This document shows positions 14,009 through 27,977 of a stretch of DNA of 64,000 bases, piece after piece. The DNA is from Coriaria nepalensis. Taxonomy: Eukaryota > Streptophyta > Magnoliopsida > Cucurbitales > Coriariaceae. Under the pieces are notes generated by a model, which was not told the DNA's origin, did not search any database, and saw nothing but the letters and a program-made list of their open reading frames with translations. The position numbers were made by a program, and so were the translations under genes. Position 1 is the first letter of the stretch, and each line of letters starts with the position of its first letter. The stretch covers positions 441,501 through 505,500 of the forward strand of contig CP114496.1 in assembly GCA_027186245.1 (NCBI GenBank). The letters are read 5' to 3'.

Positions 14009-17000
14009 ATGCCTGTAGAACATCATCCATGGAGAACAACAACAGCTATAATCCGCTTCCTCTGTTTCCTCACCTTGTCAATATCCAAACCAGCCACTGC
14101 CCTTAATAACCAAGGTCAAGCTCTCCTCTCATGGAAAAACACCCTAAATGGGTCACACCTCCAATCCTTAACAAGTTGGAACCCAAGTGATGAAACTCCA
14201 TGTGGGTGGTTTGGCATCACCTGCAACTCCAACAAACAAGTAACAGAGTTCAACTTGAACAACTTGGATTTAATGGGTAAGCATCCTTCAAACTTCACTT
14301 CCCTCTTGTCCTTAACTAAGCTTGTGTTAACAGCAGTAAACCTCACTGGCTCAATCCCAAAAGAAATAGGCCTCCTCAAAGAACTTACCAAACTTGACCT
14401 GAGCCAAAACTCACTGACCGGCTCAATCCCAATTGAGATTTGCTCTTTGCTTAAGCTTCAACAACTCCACCTCAACTCAAATGGCCTTGAAGGCCCAATC
14501 CCATCTCAAATTGGTGACCTCTCTAGCTTGAAATGGTTCGTTCTTTATGACAACCAACTTGGTGGTGAGATTCCTAGTACTATTGGAAACTTGAAGAATC
14601 TTGAGATCGTTAGAGCTGGTGGGAATAAGAATCTTCAAGGCCCTTTGCCTCAAGAGATTGGTAATTGCACCAACTTAGTTTTCCTCGGCTTGGCAGAAAC
14701 AAGCATCTCGGGTTCTTTACCGGCCAGTCTTGGACTTCTCCAAAACCTTCAGACACTTGCAATTTATACCTCGCTTTTGTCTGGAGATATCCCGGCCGAG
14801 CTCGGAAATTGCGCTCAGCTTGAAAACATCTATTTGTATGAAAACTCGATCTCAGGGTCGATCCCGCAAAGCTTCAGGAACCTTCGGAAACTTCAGAATT
14901 TACTTCTATGGCAGAATAATTTGGTGGGTGTATTACCACCCGAGCTCGGCGATTGTGACAAATTGTTGGTCATTGATATTTCTATGAATTCTTTGACTGG
15001 AAGTATTCCAGCCTCCTTCGGGAATTTGACTTTTTTACAGGAATTACAGTTGAGTGTGAATCGGATTTCAGGGGAGATTCCGGCTCAAATTGGGAACTGT
15101 TTTGGGATTACTCATATAGAGCTCGATAACAATCAGATTACCGGTTCGATTCCAGAAGAGTTGGGGAATCTAGTAAACTTAACCGTTTTGTTCTTGTGGG
15201 CGAATAAGCTCGAGGGGAGTATTCCGGGTTCGATTTCAAACTGTCGGAATCTAGAAGGTGTGGATTTGTCTCAGAATGGATTGGTGGGGCCCATTCCGAA
15301 GGGGATTTTTCAGCTCAAGAAGTTGAACAAGCTTCTGCTGCTTGATAACAGTCTTTCTGGTGAAATTCCGGCTGAGATTGGGAACTGCTCGGCCCTGATT
15401 CGGTTGAGAGCGAGTAAGAACAAGCTCACTGGATCCATTCCGGCTCAAATTGGGAATCTGAAGAATTTGAATTTCTTGGATCTAGGAGAGAACCGTCTTA
15501 CCGGAGTGATTCCCGACGAGATCGCCGGCTGCCGGAATCTGATGTTTCTCGATCTGCATTCCAACTCGATTTCCGGACATTTGCCGGGAACTCTTAACGA
15601 GCTTGTTTCCCTCCAATTCGTTGATTTGTCCAACAATGAAATGGAAGGGATTCTGAATCCGAATCTCGGATCGTTGAGCTCGCTGACCAAATTTGTTCTA
15701 GCAAATAACCGATTCACCGGTCCGATTCCAAGTCAACTAGGATCCTGCTTCGTGCTGCAACTGCTCGACCTCAGTGTGAATCAGCTGTCAGGGAATCTTC
15801 CGTCGAGCTTGGGGAATATTCCGGTGCTTGAGATCGCACTTAACCTAAGCTACAACCGGTTCACCGGCAAGATTCCGAGAGAGTTCACCAACTTAGACAA
15901 GCTTGGAATCTTAGATCTCTCTCACAATGAGCTAACCGGAGATCTTCAATTTCTAGTCGATATGCAAAATCTCGTGGTGCTCAACGTCTCGCACAACAAT
16001 TTCTCCGGTTCAGTGCCGGACTCGCCGTTCTTCGCGAAGCTTCCATTAAGCGATCTCTCCGGAAATCCAGACCTCTGCTTCTCCGGAAAACAATGCACCG
16101 CCGTCAGAAAGGACGGAAATGCCTCCCGGCGTACGGTAGCAGCTCACATAGCGATGGTGGTGCTCCTCTGTACGGCATGCGCACTGCTCCTTGCGGCTTT
16201 CTACATCGTTCTCCGATCCAAAAACGTGGGCCTAACAGGCTTCGGTGAGGCCCATGACGAAGACGGCTTCATAAGTGACGTGGAGATGGGACCCAGCTGG
16301 GAAGTAACTCTGTATCAGAAACTCGACCTGTCAATCTCCGACGTGGCAAAATGCTTGACAGCTGGCAACATGATTGGACGTGGAAGATCAGGCGTCGTGT
16401 ATCGTGCAACAATCCCATCAGGTCTAACAATCGCCGTCAAGCGATTCACTGAAACCGAGAAATTCTCCATCTCGGCCTTCTCATCCGAAATCTCCACGTT
16501 AGCTAGAATCCGTCACCGAAATATTGTCCGATTACTCGGATGGGCAGCGAACCGGAAAACAAAACTGCTATTTTACGACTACTTGCCAAACGGAAGTTTA
16601 GGAGGGTTGTTGCATGGAGAAGGGGGGCGCATAGGATTACTAGAGTGGGAGACGCGGTTTAAGATAGCACTGGGCGTTGCGGAAGGGTTGGCTTATTTGC
16701 ACCATGATTGTGTACCGGCTATTCTACACCGAGACGTTAAGGCCGATAACATATTGTGTGGGGACCGATATGAACCTTGCTTGGCCGATTTCGGGCTCGC
16801 TAGATCGGTGGAAGACGACCGATATGGTTCGTTATCAGCTAACCCACAGTTTGCCGGGTCTTATGGTTACATGGCTCCAGGTAACTTCTCAACTTTCATC
16901 TAGCAAATTTTGGATCTATAGGAACGTATTACAAGCATGAGATATCTAAATCAATTAAATAAAACAAGCAATTATATTTTACAATATGGTATATATAACT

Positions 17001-17865
17001 AATTTGCATAAACAAAATTTAGTATTATCATATTTACCGTAAATAATCTCAAAATATATATATCAATGTGGGGATAGGAGATATTTTACATGTCAAAATC
17101 AATGGGGTCAAGGAGAGAGAAAACTACTGTATAAAATTCTATATGCTTTTTGTATGAAACATTTTATGTACTATTTCAATTTTGGAAGAATATCCCCCAC
17201 CCCCCACAAAAAAAAAGAGAACAAAAAACATGTTCTACTGTTTTTGACTTTATCTTCATAAGTCATCTCCTTTTCAATCTCTATTGGTAGATGTTGTATA
17301 CAGTTATTTCATTTCCTAGAAATTTATCTATGGTTCTTCTTCTTTCTAAGCAGAGTATGGTTGTATGCTAAGAATTACCGAAAAAAGCGACGTGTTTAGC
17401 TACGGGGTCGTGCTATTAGAGATCATAACCGGTAAAAAACCGGTTGACCCATCGTTCCCGGAAGGTCAACACATTGTTCAGTGGGCCCGGGATCACTTAA
17501 AGAGCAAGAGGGACCCGGTTGAGATACTAGATCCCAAGCTTCAAGGCCATCCAGATACACAAATTCAAGAGATGCTTCAAGCTCTTGGAATATCTCTCCT
17601 TTGTACGAGCAATCGGGCAGATGACCGCCCGACAATGAAAGACGTCGCAGCATTATTGGTCGAAGTCCGGCCCGACTTGCCCGGAAACAAGGCACACAAC
17701 AAGCCCAACAACAACAAATCCTCGAAAAGATTAGAAAGTAGTACTCCTCTATTTTCGACGTCCTCATCGGTCAACCCGGCCCATTTGCTATGCCGACAAG
17801 GATCATCTCATTGCTCGTTCACTTACTCTTCTTCCTCGACCAGCTATCCTTCCCAAAATCAATGA
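14009..17865 (+). CDS. LRR receptor-like kinase, subfamily XI (RGI3/At4g26540-like)
   Basis: Two exons (14009-16880 and 17354-17865; AG|GTAACT to GCAG|AG) join in phase to give 1127 residues. Order: signal peptide (about 1-31), LRR N-cap with ETPCGWFGITC, over 20 plant-type LRRs (about 95-680), a single transmembrane helix near 713-736, then a Ser/Thr kinase. The kinase looks active: glycine loop GRGRSGVVY (about 789), AVKRF lysine (about 810), HRDVKADN (about 907), DFGLAR (about 927), and an APE motif rebuilt across the intron. The ectodomain and kinase resemble the RGI/SKM receptors, whose Arabidopsis members bind the RGF/GLV root-meristem peptides. The 5' leader is CT-rich. The tail after the kinase is Asn/Ser-rich and about 60 residues long. 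The family is secure; ligand and exact orthology are inferred. Confidence 0.93.
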
Positions 17866-18578
17866 AAAAGTGATATTATAATTAGGACCAAGATTGTTAG
17901 TAGCTAGCTAGAGAGACGTTGCTTACAAGTATGGGGAATTGTAAAGTATCAGAGCTAATAAGGTATTTTTAATTTATTGAAAAAAAAAAAAAAGAATTGA
18001 ATAAGAAGAGAATGATTGAATGAACGTTGTGAGGTGGGGTTTTCTTCTTCAATGTCATTTCCATTATTTGTTAGACAAGTAATAAGAGAGATGGGTTTTG
18101 TCATGTGTTATGTTTTGCTAGATTTAGGGAGCTAACAACATAAAGGCTACCTCAATCCTCTTGGGATTTGAAAGTGAAAGAGAGATAGAGGGGATATGAA
18201 TGGTTATGAGAAAACTATATGGACAATAAATGAGAAGTGTGGTGACCTATTTTTTTAGCAGAAAATTTTTGGATTAACCTAAAAATTAAAAATTATTTGG
18301 AATTATATATTAAATTAATTTGAAAATTTTTTTTAAAAAAATCTCAATTTTATATCTCTTCACGGCAATAATTGGTTTAAGAATCAAGAGAGATATGCTT
18401 CCTTGTGTTTCATTCAACCACTGTCAGTCGCTTTGGCCCTACTACCATGTGAAAAAGAGGCAATACTAAATATTCTATAATTAGTACATGTCCTTATATT
18501 TCCCATAAATTAAAAAAAAAAAAATAGCACAAATGCTTGTTACAATAAATTGGTACTTCATAGTAAGGATGTACAAAG

Positions 18579-18655
18579 TCTAATTCGGGTAGAACTGGAT
18601 CCAGATTAGAAAAGTTCTAAAATTTTTGGATCTATCCAGTTCTATTCGAATCGGA
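18579..18655. repeat. Fold-back inverted repeat
   Basis: Two 22-base arms (18579-18600 and 18634-18655) are reverse complements with four mismatches, including a perfect 11-base core (TAGAACTGGAT / ATCCAGTTCTA), separated by a 33-base loop. It may be the remnant of a small fold-back transposon or a transcript hairpin. Confidence 0.6.
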
Positions 18656-20404
18656 TCTATTCCGATACTCTTTGGAGAAAACTTTTCTACTCATAAAAGG
18701 ATTTATTAATTTGCTCACCATAACAATAAGACATACGTACCTTGTAAGGGACGGATTGATTTCTGAATCATTGTTGTTTTGTTATCATACTTAGGGCTCC
18801 TTTCTTTTTGGTTATTCCAGAGAGAACAACCATGGAAATATGTAACGGGAGTGGTAGAAGTCTCGGCAATATTCAACAACCACGACAAAATACGACAACC
18901 AAAAGGCCTCTGCTCGAAAACTCTTGACAATGTCTGTGTTTCTACATGTTCGTGGACGATACAACTCTCAAAGGATTTGACTACCTCAACTTGATTTCAA
19001 CAAACTCCCAAGGACTATGCAACAATAGGTGTACGGAGAGTTGTTAATGTTTCGAGCAAGCGTTTATACCGAAATACTTAGTTCATAGGCTCTTTCCGAA
19101 TTCGAAATATGTAAATGCATTTTCAATCATCTGTGATGGTGAACACATATTTTTCAAGAAGTAAATTTTAACAAGTTTTCTTGATGTTAGTAATAGGACT
19201 AGTATTGATCAAACTAGGATGAACGACTAGAGAAAACATCTATGTCACAAAGCAGCCAACCAGAGTAATCGACGATGAACTTAGATCGGAAATTAGGGCT
19301 TCTTGCTCCTTCTCAACGATGAAATATAGTAGTTTAAACTATATTATATATTATACGATTAAATTATATATTATTTATATAACTGATATTAAAATTATAA
19401 TTTACACTAAAATTTTGATACAAATAATTAAATACTTCAAAAAATTTATCAAAGAAGTGTAGCTAGCTAGCTACATGTACATCTTAGAGCCCGACATTTG
19501 TGAGTTAAATGAATCCAAAAACAAAGATGGTGACGTATCAAAAGGCCTGACTAAGGTTTCCATTTCAGCACAGCTTTCTCTTACCATGTTTTTCTCACTT
19601 TCACTTTCTCAAAAATTATATGAATAAAATAGACAGAAAAAACAAATTAAGTAATTATCAAGCATCCATGTTGCCAAGTTGATCAATAATTAATAATGTC
19701 CATAATTTTCATTGTAAACCCAGCAATTAGAAAATGAATACGCATAAATTAATAGATAATTATTTAATAAATAAATAAAAAAATTTACTTGAGTATGACC
19801 CGATTAATGTCGAGGAGTTTTGAAAAGACTTAACTTACTATAAATCGACCGATTATAATTGTAAGTTGAATGATGTGATATATAAAATTATAAGTCATCA
19901 AGACTTTCTCATTAATGTCTCAATCCATGTTTGTTTGATGAAACAATTGAATACAGTCAGTCCCCTAGAACAAGCTAATTTGATGAGCCAAGCATATAGT
20001 TGGGCTCGTTCCAAGACCAACTATCTAGATTCTCTCGCTCAAGTTGGCAAGTTACAAAATGTGGTAAGACGGGGAAACCGAGCCAATGGCCCAATAACAA
20101 AAGAAGGAAAAGGTCCATATGGGTATGGTATGGTATGTGTCATGGACAATGTAATTGTGATCAATGACTAACCCTCACATTTGAGAGTGTCAAAACCTTT
20201 GTTGCATTTCAAAATGCTTAATAGGAAAAAAAAAAAAAAAAAAAAGGTGAAAAATGCCTCTACAATCTACTAAAGCCTCTTTTAATCCTAATTACTATTA
20301 GTAAAATTTTAAATTTGTATGTATTTAGAAAAATTTAGAACATAATCGGATTATCAATGAGTATTAAACATATTATTATTTTATTTAAGAGGAGTTGAAT
20401 TCAG

Positions 20405-20458
20405 TATGAACCGTCATACTTACTAAATGACATATGAACCGTCATACTTACTAAATGA
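20405..20458. repeat. 26-bp direct duplication
   Basis: The 26-base unit starting TATGAACCGTCATACTTACT occurs twice without mismatch, at 20405-20430 and 20433-20458, separated by two bases. It is probably a replication-slippage or repair duplication. Confidence 0.8.
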
Positions 20459-23123
20459 TATATTACTTATAGACAGTTATATCGAGTTTTGAATTGATAC
20501 ATATCGTTTAACTCTATACAATTTAACCCGAATTAAAAGTTATATAAAGAAGTCTAGTTCTTGTCCCCAGCTCAATGACAAAAATCCAGCTATTATACTT
20601 ATATCTTCCTTTCCTCTACTTTTCATGCTAAAGCATTTTTTTTTTTTCTTTCTTTGCCTTTTTCTTTTTCTTTTTCTGCTTCTACCAAATGAAGCTGAAC
20701 CAGAAGTATGGCTAAAGTTTAATAATTTAGCAGTACATATTGATCTATGTCCATCGCATGACCCTGTTTTTTGTTGTTATGTTGTCAAAGGTAACAGTAC
20801 CTTACTTTAACTTAATGTTCTTTTGCGATACCAATTTGAAGTAATTTTCTCACCCTTTAATTTTTACTATCATAAACTTTTACTTTATTAGATATAACTC
20901 CCTATAACTTATATAAAATTAAATTTATACCATTCTAAGTTTCATAAATTAAATTTAGATCCGTAATTTCAAATATTTGTTAAGAAGTTAAGAAATTCTG
21001 TAATCTCTTTCGTTTTAATAAATTTATTTATTTTTTATTTGAGGCCGAAATTTTATCAATTTTTAATTGTTATTATTTTTTTTTTCTTTTATTTTTTTCA
21101 CGATCAAATCTGCGAAGGTTTTCTTCTCATTTGATTCTTCTTCTCAACTTCTTCTTCCTTTTTTTTCTCATCTCTGTTTCTAGATTCTTATCAAAGCTTC
21201 TATCCCCCCGATAAGGGTTAGAATGACAATTTCTTGACTACGTCATACACTAACCTAACTTCTCGGAGTAGTGTATGATTTATGTATATAATCAACAGAA
21301 AAAGTAGTGAACAGTAAATGTAAACGAAATATAATAAATAGTGATGCTGTAATTAGAAATATAATATATAAAGAGTAAAAAATAGTTAATAGTAATAAAA
21401 ATAATTGAAATACAAACTATAAATAATAAAATAATAAATAGAACAGAAGATTTAAACAATAAAGAGTAATCTAATTCACATAAATGTAATATGTAAATAG
21501 TAAATAAAATGACAATTAAAATGATTAGAGAGGTAAGAAATTGAGAATCAAACTAAGATATATTATGCAATAGTTTCTTTAAAACAGATTCGCCTTCTCA
21601 TGTTGGTATAAAAGTTTGAACGACGTCTGTCTCTCATGATACAACAAAGACGAATAGTAACGGCCACTACTAAAACTATTTTGGCGAACTCAAAAAGTGT
21701 TTCGAATTCTATCACACTAGAAACTTAAAACTCTAAAGGGGAGGAAGGAAAAACCGAGAGAGAAAGACTTCATTTTTTGTTGGTGTATTTTCAAATGGAA
21801 GAAAGCTGCCAATTTATAGGCGTATGAGAAGAGAGGAAGTTAATGAAAATTAATCTGAGTTTAATACAGATTTAAATTTGATAAAACTGAAAATTAAGTT
21901 TCATTATTTCATCTTCAAATGTTTCTGCAGAAAAAAAAAATATATGGGAGAAAAACAAAAGAAAGGCCTAGACAAACTAGGTTATTTTCGGGTCGACATT
22001 CGATTGGCCCAAGTGCGGGCGCACATGAGCCAAGCCCGATCTAGTTTGGATTTGCATCCTCCTATAGACGTGCGTAAGAGAGAATATTCTAGTTTATATT
22101 TTACTAACTATAAACAAATATGCAATTCTATATAAAAGATTTCCCATTTGTTCCATTTTTTAATGTGGGACAAAATTTTTTTTCCTTCATTTTATTTTTC
22201 TCATTCAAATCATTCCAATAATTGCATTTTGAGATTCAATTTCTCATTCATCCATTAATCATTTTAAGTATAACATATATCAATTCGAAGTTCTCACATG
22301 TTAAACATAACATGTTAAAATGCTAATTTTCCAACAAGTAGTAAAAAACACACGTTACTATCTCAATAGTCTAAGTGAATTCAATCTTTAAAACCCTAAA
22401 AAAGTGCTAAATAGGAACCAAACAAACTAAAAGCTCTAACATGCTGATAAATAATTTTCCAAAGAGATAATAATTAAGAACTCATCTTTCTTGAGTTAAC
22501 GAAAAGAGATATACAGGAAATATCCAATACTATATTAACTTTGAAATTTCATGAAATTTATAAAATAGAGTAACAAAAAGAGAGCAATCTAATATGATGT
22601 CATAATTTTTTTTTCTCTTTTTTTTTTTTTCCTAAAAATTCATAATTTAATTAAAATTTTTTTTTGATGATTTCAATATCTAACTTTCATTTAAAAAATA
22701 ATATTAATTAACTAATTAAACTAAACGATTAGACATAAGTTGCTTGATACTGCATTAACTCCACTATTACTATTTTGGAATAGATTCCCAAAAAATTAAA
22801 TACAAATTAAACCCATCTTAGGATTTGGATGAATGAGAAAGTAGTGTTGTATTTGATGGTGTCAATGGGATCTTAGGTTGACTCTAACTTGTTAGATTAT
22901 TTTCAACTACCATTAAGAAGACTGAGATACTGTTTAGTTCTTTTATTAAAATGGTTGGAAGATTCGTTTTGAAATTCTCTGATGATTTCCTTACTATATT
23001 CTACACTTCCTTCCTTGGTGCTCTCCACGTGCAAAGCCATAAAGTAAGGGCGTGCATTCAATATAATTTTAATTAATATGGTAGGAATTATTAAAAAAAA
23101 AAAAAAAAAAAAAAAGGGAGGTT

Positions 23124-25075
23124 TCAAGGACATCTTACATTTCTACCAGGACCACCATAGTAAAAATAGGTACCCCAAGCATTGTTTTTGGCCTGTCTTA
23201 TGTCATAACAGTTTGGATTATCAGCCAAGAGATGTAGAGTTGATGGAGGGAGCAAATTGTTATCCCAATCAACAACCTGCAAGTTTCTGAAATATGATGA
23301 TTTTCCAAACCCTTCTTCTGCAAAATTCCCACTGCCCATTTGTGTAGATGTATGGAAACCTGAGGACCTTGTGTTAACTATTTCTCCCCCAAATTGAATC
23401 ATGCTTGCATGGCTTCTCAAGTGACTAAACAAAAATGCCGGCCAGTATCCTACTAATAGACCTGACCCGAACTCTAGCCACCAATGTCCGTGCTTAGGAT
23501 CCTACCGAAACAGAAAATGCTCGAGTGAATTCATTCTGCATCGATTTAAGTAGTAGAAAATGTGGGTAGTTAACTAACGAAATGAAATCTTACCTTCCAA
23601 ACCATTAATCCGATGTCGAATTGCCGGCCATTGTAGGAAGACCTTGGAGAAATTGCAGCTCCAATGGCAATCTTGTTATTAGTTTGAACAAAGCCGGAGC
23701 AGAGTAAATTATAGCAACCTGTTGCTTGATATGCATCAGTCTTACCCAGAAGAAAAAGAAAAAGTCATGCCTCATGCTTATGAACTTTTTTTTTTTTTTT
23801 GTGGAATTGATTCTTTTTATAAAGCAAAAAACTTACAGTCCAATATGTAAAGAATCTAGGATAATTGTCTCCATACAATTCAGGGCTAATCTGCAAAAAA
23901 AGAAAAAGAAAAAAGGTATAATCATTTGAGCAAAATTGAACCATTTGAAATAGAAATGATAATAAAAGGTGAGATCGATCGATACATGCCTGCCAACCGG
24001 CTTCAATGGTGTTCAGATCGTTTCCGAACGATCCCGAAATGACCCAAATCTGAGACAGGCTAAACTCGTACTGATCGGAAACCCGTGGGGCCCACACGTT
24101 GAGGTTCGCCTTTGCTCCGTAGTATTGTTCTCCATTTACAAATACAACTGCATGCTGCAAAAACATAACCAGAAAGAATAATTTGATCACTTCTCTTTTA
24201 TCATAAATAATGTACATTTAATCAGAACATTTAGCAAATTGATCAAATATCATAAACAACTTCTATGCATCATGCAAATTGCAAAGAACATGTTCTGTAA
24301 AGAAGTGAAGAAGTAAAGAAGGAAGTGACATGCCATCTTCTTTTGCTTTACTTTCCTTTTTTTTTTTTTTGGTAATTATTAATTACCTCATGACCACTTC
24401 CAGAAGAATCTCTTCTAACATGTCTGATTGGTTTTCTTCCATATCTTCTAACAGAACTTGCTCTCAGCAAATCCTGTTCGGTAGTTCTTCTTATTGGTAT
24501 TGATCCTTCTGGGCATGATTCACCTGACTGCCTCCATAGCTGGAATCTTTCTTCTTGATCATCGCCATTAATGGATTTATTACTTCTTCCCTTTGGTCTC
24601 TCTGGTGGGTCTAATGGCTTCTTTCCTTTAAGCTCTTGATGATCCAAAGCTGGTTGAAGATGAGAAATCACACAATCTATTACATCTCCGTCAGGACTCT
24701 GCAACCCCACAAAAAAAAGGACCCAGATGATTAAACTTTTAGAGCAATGGGGTAAAATTAAAAAAAAAAAAATTGTGTTGTATATGAAGAAAACAATGCC
24801 TGAATCGTCTTGATAGCTGGCTTGTTGATCTTCCTTAAATAAGCTCTAATACTCTTCAACTTCTGCAACTCTTTGTCCAGGCGGAATGTTTGGTTCGTCG
24901 GATTCCGGTAATTAGAATGTGGAGTTGTAGTAGAGAGTACAAGAGGGGTGGTAGTAGAAAGAAGAAGAAGAAGAATAAGAAGGAAATCAACAAAATTAGA
25001 AGGTAGAGTTAAGGAACAACAAGAATAGGAAGAAGAGAAGGAGGAGGAGGAAGAAGAAGAAGAAGAAGAAGCCAT
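23124..25075 (-). CDS. Neprosin-domain (DUF239/DUF4409) secreted protein
   Basis: Six exons join in phase on the minus strand: 25075-24800, 24698-24387, 24154-23990, 23890-23837, 23740-23594, 23501-23124, giving 443 residues. The N-terminus is a serine run followed by a hydrophobic stretch (FLLILLLLL), consistent with a signal peptide. Next comes the neprosin activation region (LRKINKPAIKTIQ, then SPDGDVIDCV) and the neprosin domain with NVWAP, IEAGWQ, ISPELYGDN and GCYNLLCSGF, then near the C-terminus YYGGPGRNVRCP. Neprosin of pitcher plants is a prolyl endopeptidase using a glutamate pair; TIEAGW is a good candidate for the first. Catalytic activity of ordinary plant members is mostly untested. 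Oddity: two donors read as GC (CAG|GCATTG after exon 1 and CAG|GCATGT after exon 3), which the reading frame and family sequence require. Confidence 0.9.
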
Positions 25076-27606
25076 TTTTCCAATGATTGATTTTGGAGTT
25101 GTTTGTGTGTTGTTTTTGTTTGGTTTGGTTTGCAAGAAAATCAACAAGAACAATGATACATGTGTTTGTACGTATTGAGTTTGTCTTGTTGTTTAATGGA
25201 AAATTGCATACATAGAAAGAGTGAGTAGTACTAATTTTTGGGAAGAAGAGGAGCTAAAGAGTGAGTAGTGTACTAGTTTCTGTTTTTTGGGAAGAAGAGG
25301 AAGTAAAGAAGCTCTTCTAACTAGCTCTAATTTCATGTAAACACAAAATAGAAGGAACCATTCCAATGTAAAACACAAAAGAAGCTAAATATTTTGCCTC
25401 ACCATTTCCAACAAATAAACAACCTCTTTCTCTACAAAATGCACAGAAGATAACTTAGAGGCAACGCTACCTGGATTTTTTAAAAATAGACCAAACCAGA
25501 TAGCATGGAAACTGCTCTCTGTTCGATGTTTTACCAACGTGGAAATCTTGGTCAAGGCTAAATTAAAGTTCATTTATTATTATTATAAATATTTTTGTAT
25601 AGATATTGTAGTATTTGATATTTATAATTATGATAAAATTTAATATATATTTTTTTTTATTAAATGTAAATATTGATGCTAATGTTGTTTTGTAAAAGAA
25701 GAATCTAACCATGATAATTATAATTTATTTAAAATATTAATATCTGATTTTTATTAGAGATATATATTATATGTATATAATATATGATTTTTTTGAAAGT
25801 AAATTAATTTTTTTTATTTGAATTTAGTTTAGTTTTAATTAATATATATATTTTAATTGATTATTTTTCAGATAATTTTATATCTGATTTTCTATTCAAT
25901 TTTTTTAGTTAATAATATTTAGTTTTTATAATTAGTGAGAAATTGTGGTTTATTTTTTGATAAATCATAATATATACATTAGAAATTTTACTATATCATG
26001 ATGGTCTCTAGTTGGGACAATTTTTTGTTTTTTTTCAGTTTACAGTTTACACCAAAAAGTTCAGTTTGAATCCAGGAATTAACTAAAATATTACATTCAA
26101 TTCGTTAAGTGTATTCCCACTTCAGTTTCTTAATGATCGATTATTAGAGTAATTAGCGTTTTAGTTTTTGTATTGTACATCCAAACTGGAGTTTCAAACA
26201 CTCTTAAAAAGTCTAAACCTAATAATATTAAATACGACACTCTTACTCTTAGAAAATACAAGTCACACCCAGATAGATAGCTTTGAAACCCCCTTCCTGT
26301 CAAATGAAGCAACGACACTTCAGATACAATAATATGTTTCTAGTACGTGTGTATATATTACATCTCTCTTTACATGAGTTTGTAAGAATAGTGCGATGGT
26401 TTCTTTTTTAAATACATCTTCTTCAAAAAAAAAGGGGACCCCTATTTTTCCCATTATGAAAGTGGGGAGTTGATGTCATGCAGATGATAGACCTAGACAT
26501 TTTGGTAGGCCATTTGGAATGATTATATTTCTAAAATGATACATAATAAATAAATAAATAAATAAATAAATAAACCTATTATTACTATTTAAGAAGTTAA
26601 TATGTATACTTATATATATATATATATATATTTTTAATTATGGTACATTCAAGTCTTATAACTATATAACTATATATAACTATATATAAGATAAGTGGGA
26701 TTATTAAAGTTTGTGTGACATCTATAAGATGATGTATCCAAACCTAATTGGAAAGTGGAAGAGTAGGTTAATCATACAATGCATATATCAAGGTGACTTA
26801 TGCAGCTTTTTTTTTTTTTTTTAATGCAACAAATTGGTTTGCTTAACAAGACACATACATTATTAACTAATTAATGAGTTTTGAATTATTTTTAGATATG
26901 AATTTTAATTTATTTAATTAACTTTTTAAAAAAAAAAAATTAGGATCTAAATTATATATATTTTAAAGAATAATATCTAATTTTAAATATATAAAATACT
27001 ATATGGTATATTTAATTGAGTAATTTTAACTTTTTTTTTTTAACTAAATATAAAATTTAACACATATATTTATTATTTATTTATTATGAAAATTTTTAAT
27101 AATATTTATTTATTATATTATGGGGATTTTATCCTTACAGTCTAATTATTTTTCTAAATTCATTATATAATTATTATTAAATGAATGATTACAAAATGAA
27201 TGTTATATATATATATATATATATATTTATTTAAATCTTAAAAAAAACATTTTAATTGGAATGAAAAATTCGAAGATGTCTTGTAATACAAGAAATAAGA
27301 ATGTGACGTGGCAATAACTTGGGAACCAAATTGCTTGAGGGCTTTAGATAGTGGTGGGTACTGCATGGTGGGGATGCTGATTCATATTTTCTTGTTTACA
27401 ACTTTCAAGAAAAGTCTCACTCTCCCTTTCCTTTCCACTTAAAAACTATTAATTCTTTTCAAAAAAACACAAATCTCTCTTCTTTTCACAAAAGTTCCCA
27501 CTCACTTGCACTCTCTCATCTTCATCAACATCTCTCTTACTCTTAGGACCATATAAAAGAACAAAGCTCTTAGGAATAATATTGGTCCACTATATAGATA
27601 TATATC

Positions 27607-27646
<40 letters not shown>

Positions 27647-27838
27647 TACTGTGAGTCACTCTCATGTATGTAGTTTCTTGAAGTGGGAACCAGTAAGGCA
27701 ATAACCCATGCTTGTCTTTAAAGTTCGTCTAAGAGAGAATAGATTCTAACCCCACCTTCAAGAAAAAAAAAATGTAAAAGAAGAAGAAGATATGCTCATT
27801 ATGTTCTTAATTGATAACAAATATGGCATCAAGAATTT

Positions 27839-27977
27839 ATATCTTATAAGCTCATCTTAGCGATTAACTGCAACATGCAGTAGTGATTCAAATTCACACT
27901 TAGATATTGATACGAACTATCAAATATCTTATAAGCTCGTCTTAGCGATAGACTGCAACACACGGTAATAGTGATCC
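27839..27977. repeat. Diverged tandem duplication, about 85-bp period
   Basis: The core ATCTTATAAGCTC, CTTAGCGAT and ACTGCAACA recurs in the same order at 27839-27889 and 27924-27977 with a handful of substitutions and a small insertion. It is too short and diverged to assign to an element. Confidence 0.6.

Larger units (their letters stand above)
17866..23123. other. Intergenic DNA, no convincing gene
   Basis: The region contains a fold-back sequence at 18579-18655, a 26-bp tandem duplication at 20405-20458, several A/T homopolymer runs and stretches of AT-only sequence. Open frames at 19866-20171 and 21878-22135 show no recognisable domain and have codon content like the surrounding DNA. 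A poly-A run of about 27 bases at 23090-23115 lies just past the stop of the neprosin-domain gene. Confidence 0.55.

Noticed and set aside
14116..16497. Several minus-strand open frames inside the receptor kinase gene
   Set aside because: They are antisense shadows of the repetitive LRR coding sequence and show no domain of their own.
19866..20171. 101-codon open frame on the plus strand
   Set aside because: No recognisable motif, no splice partners and no change of base composition relative to flanks.
25021..25080. Possible trinucleotide-expansion repeat (serine codons) at the neprosin start
   Set aside because: It is a short serine run in the signal-peptide region, common in plant secretory proteins, and not unusual in length.
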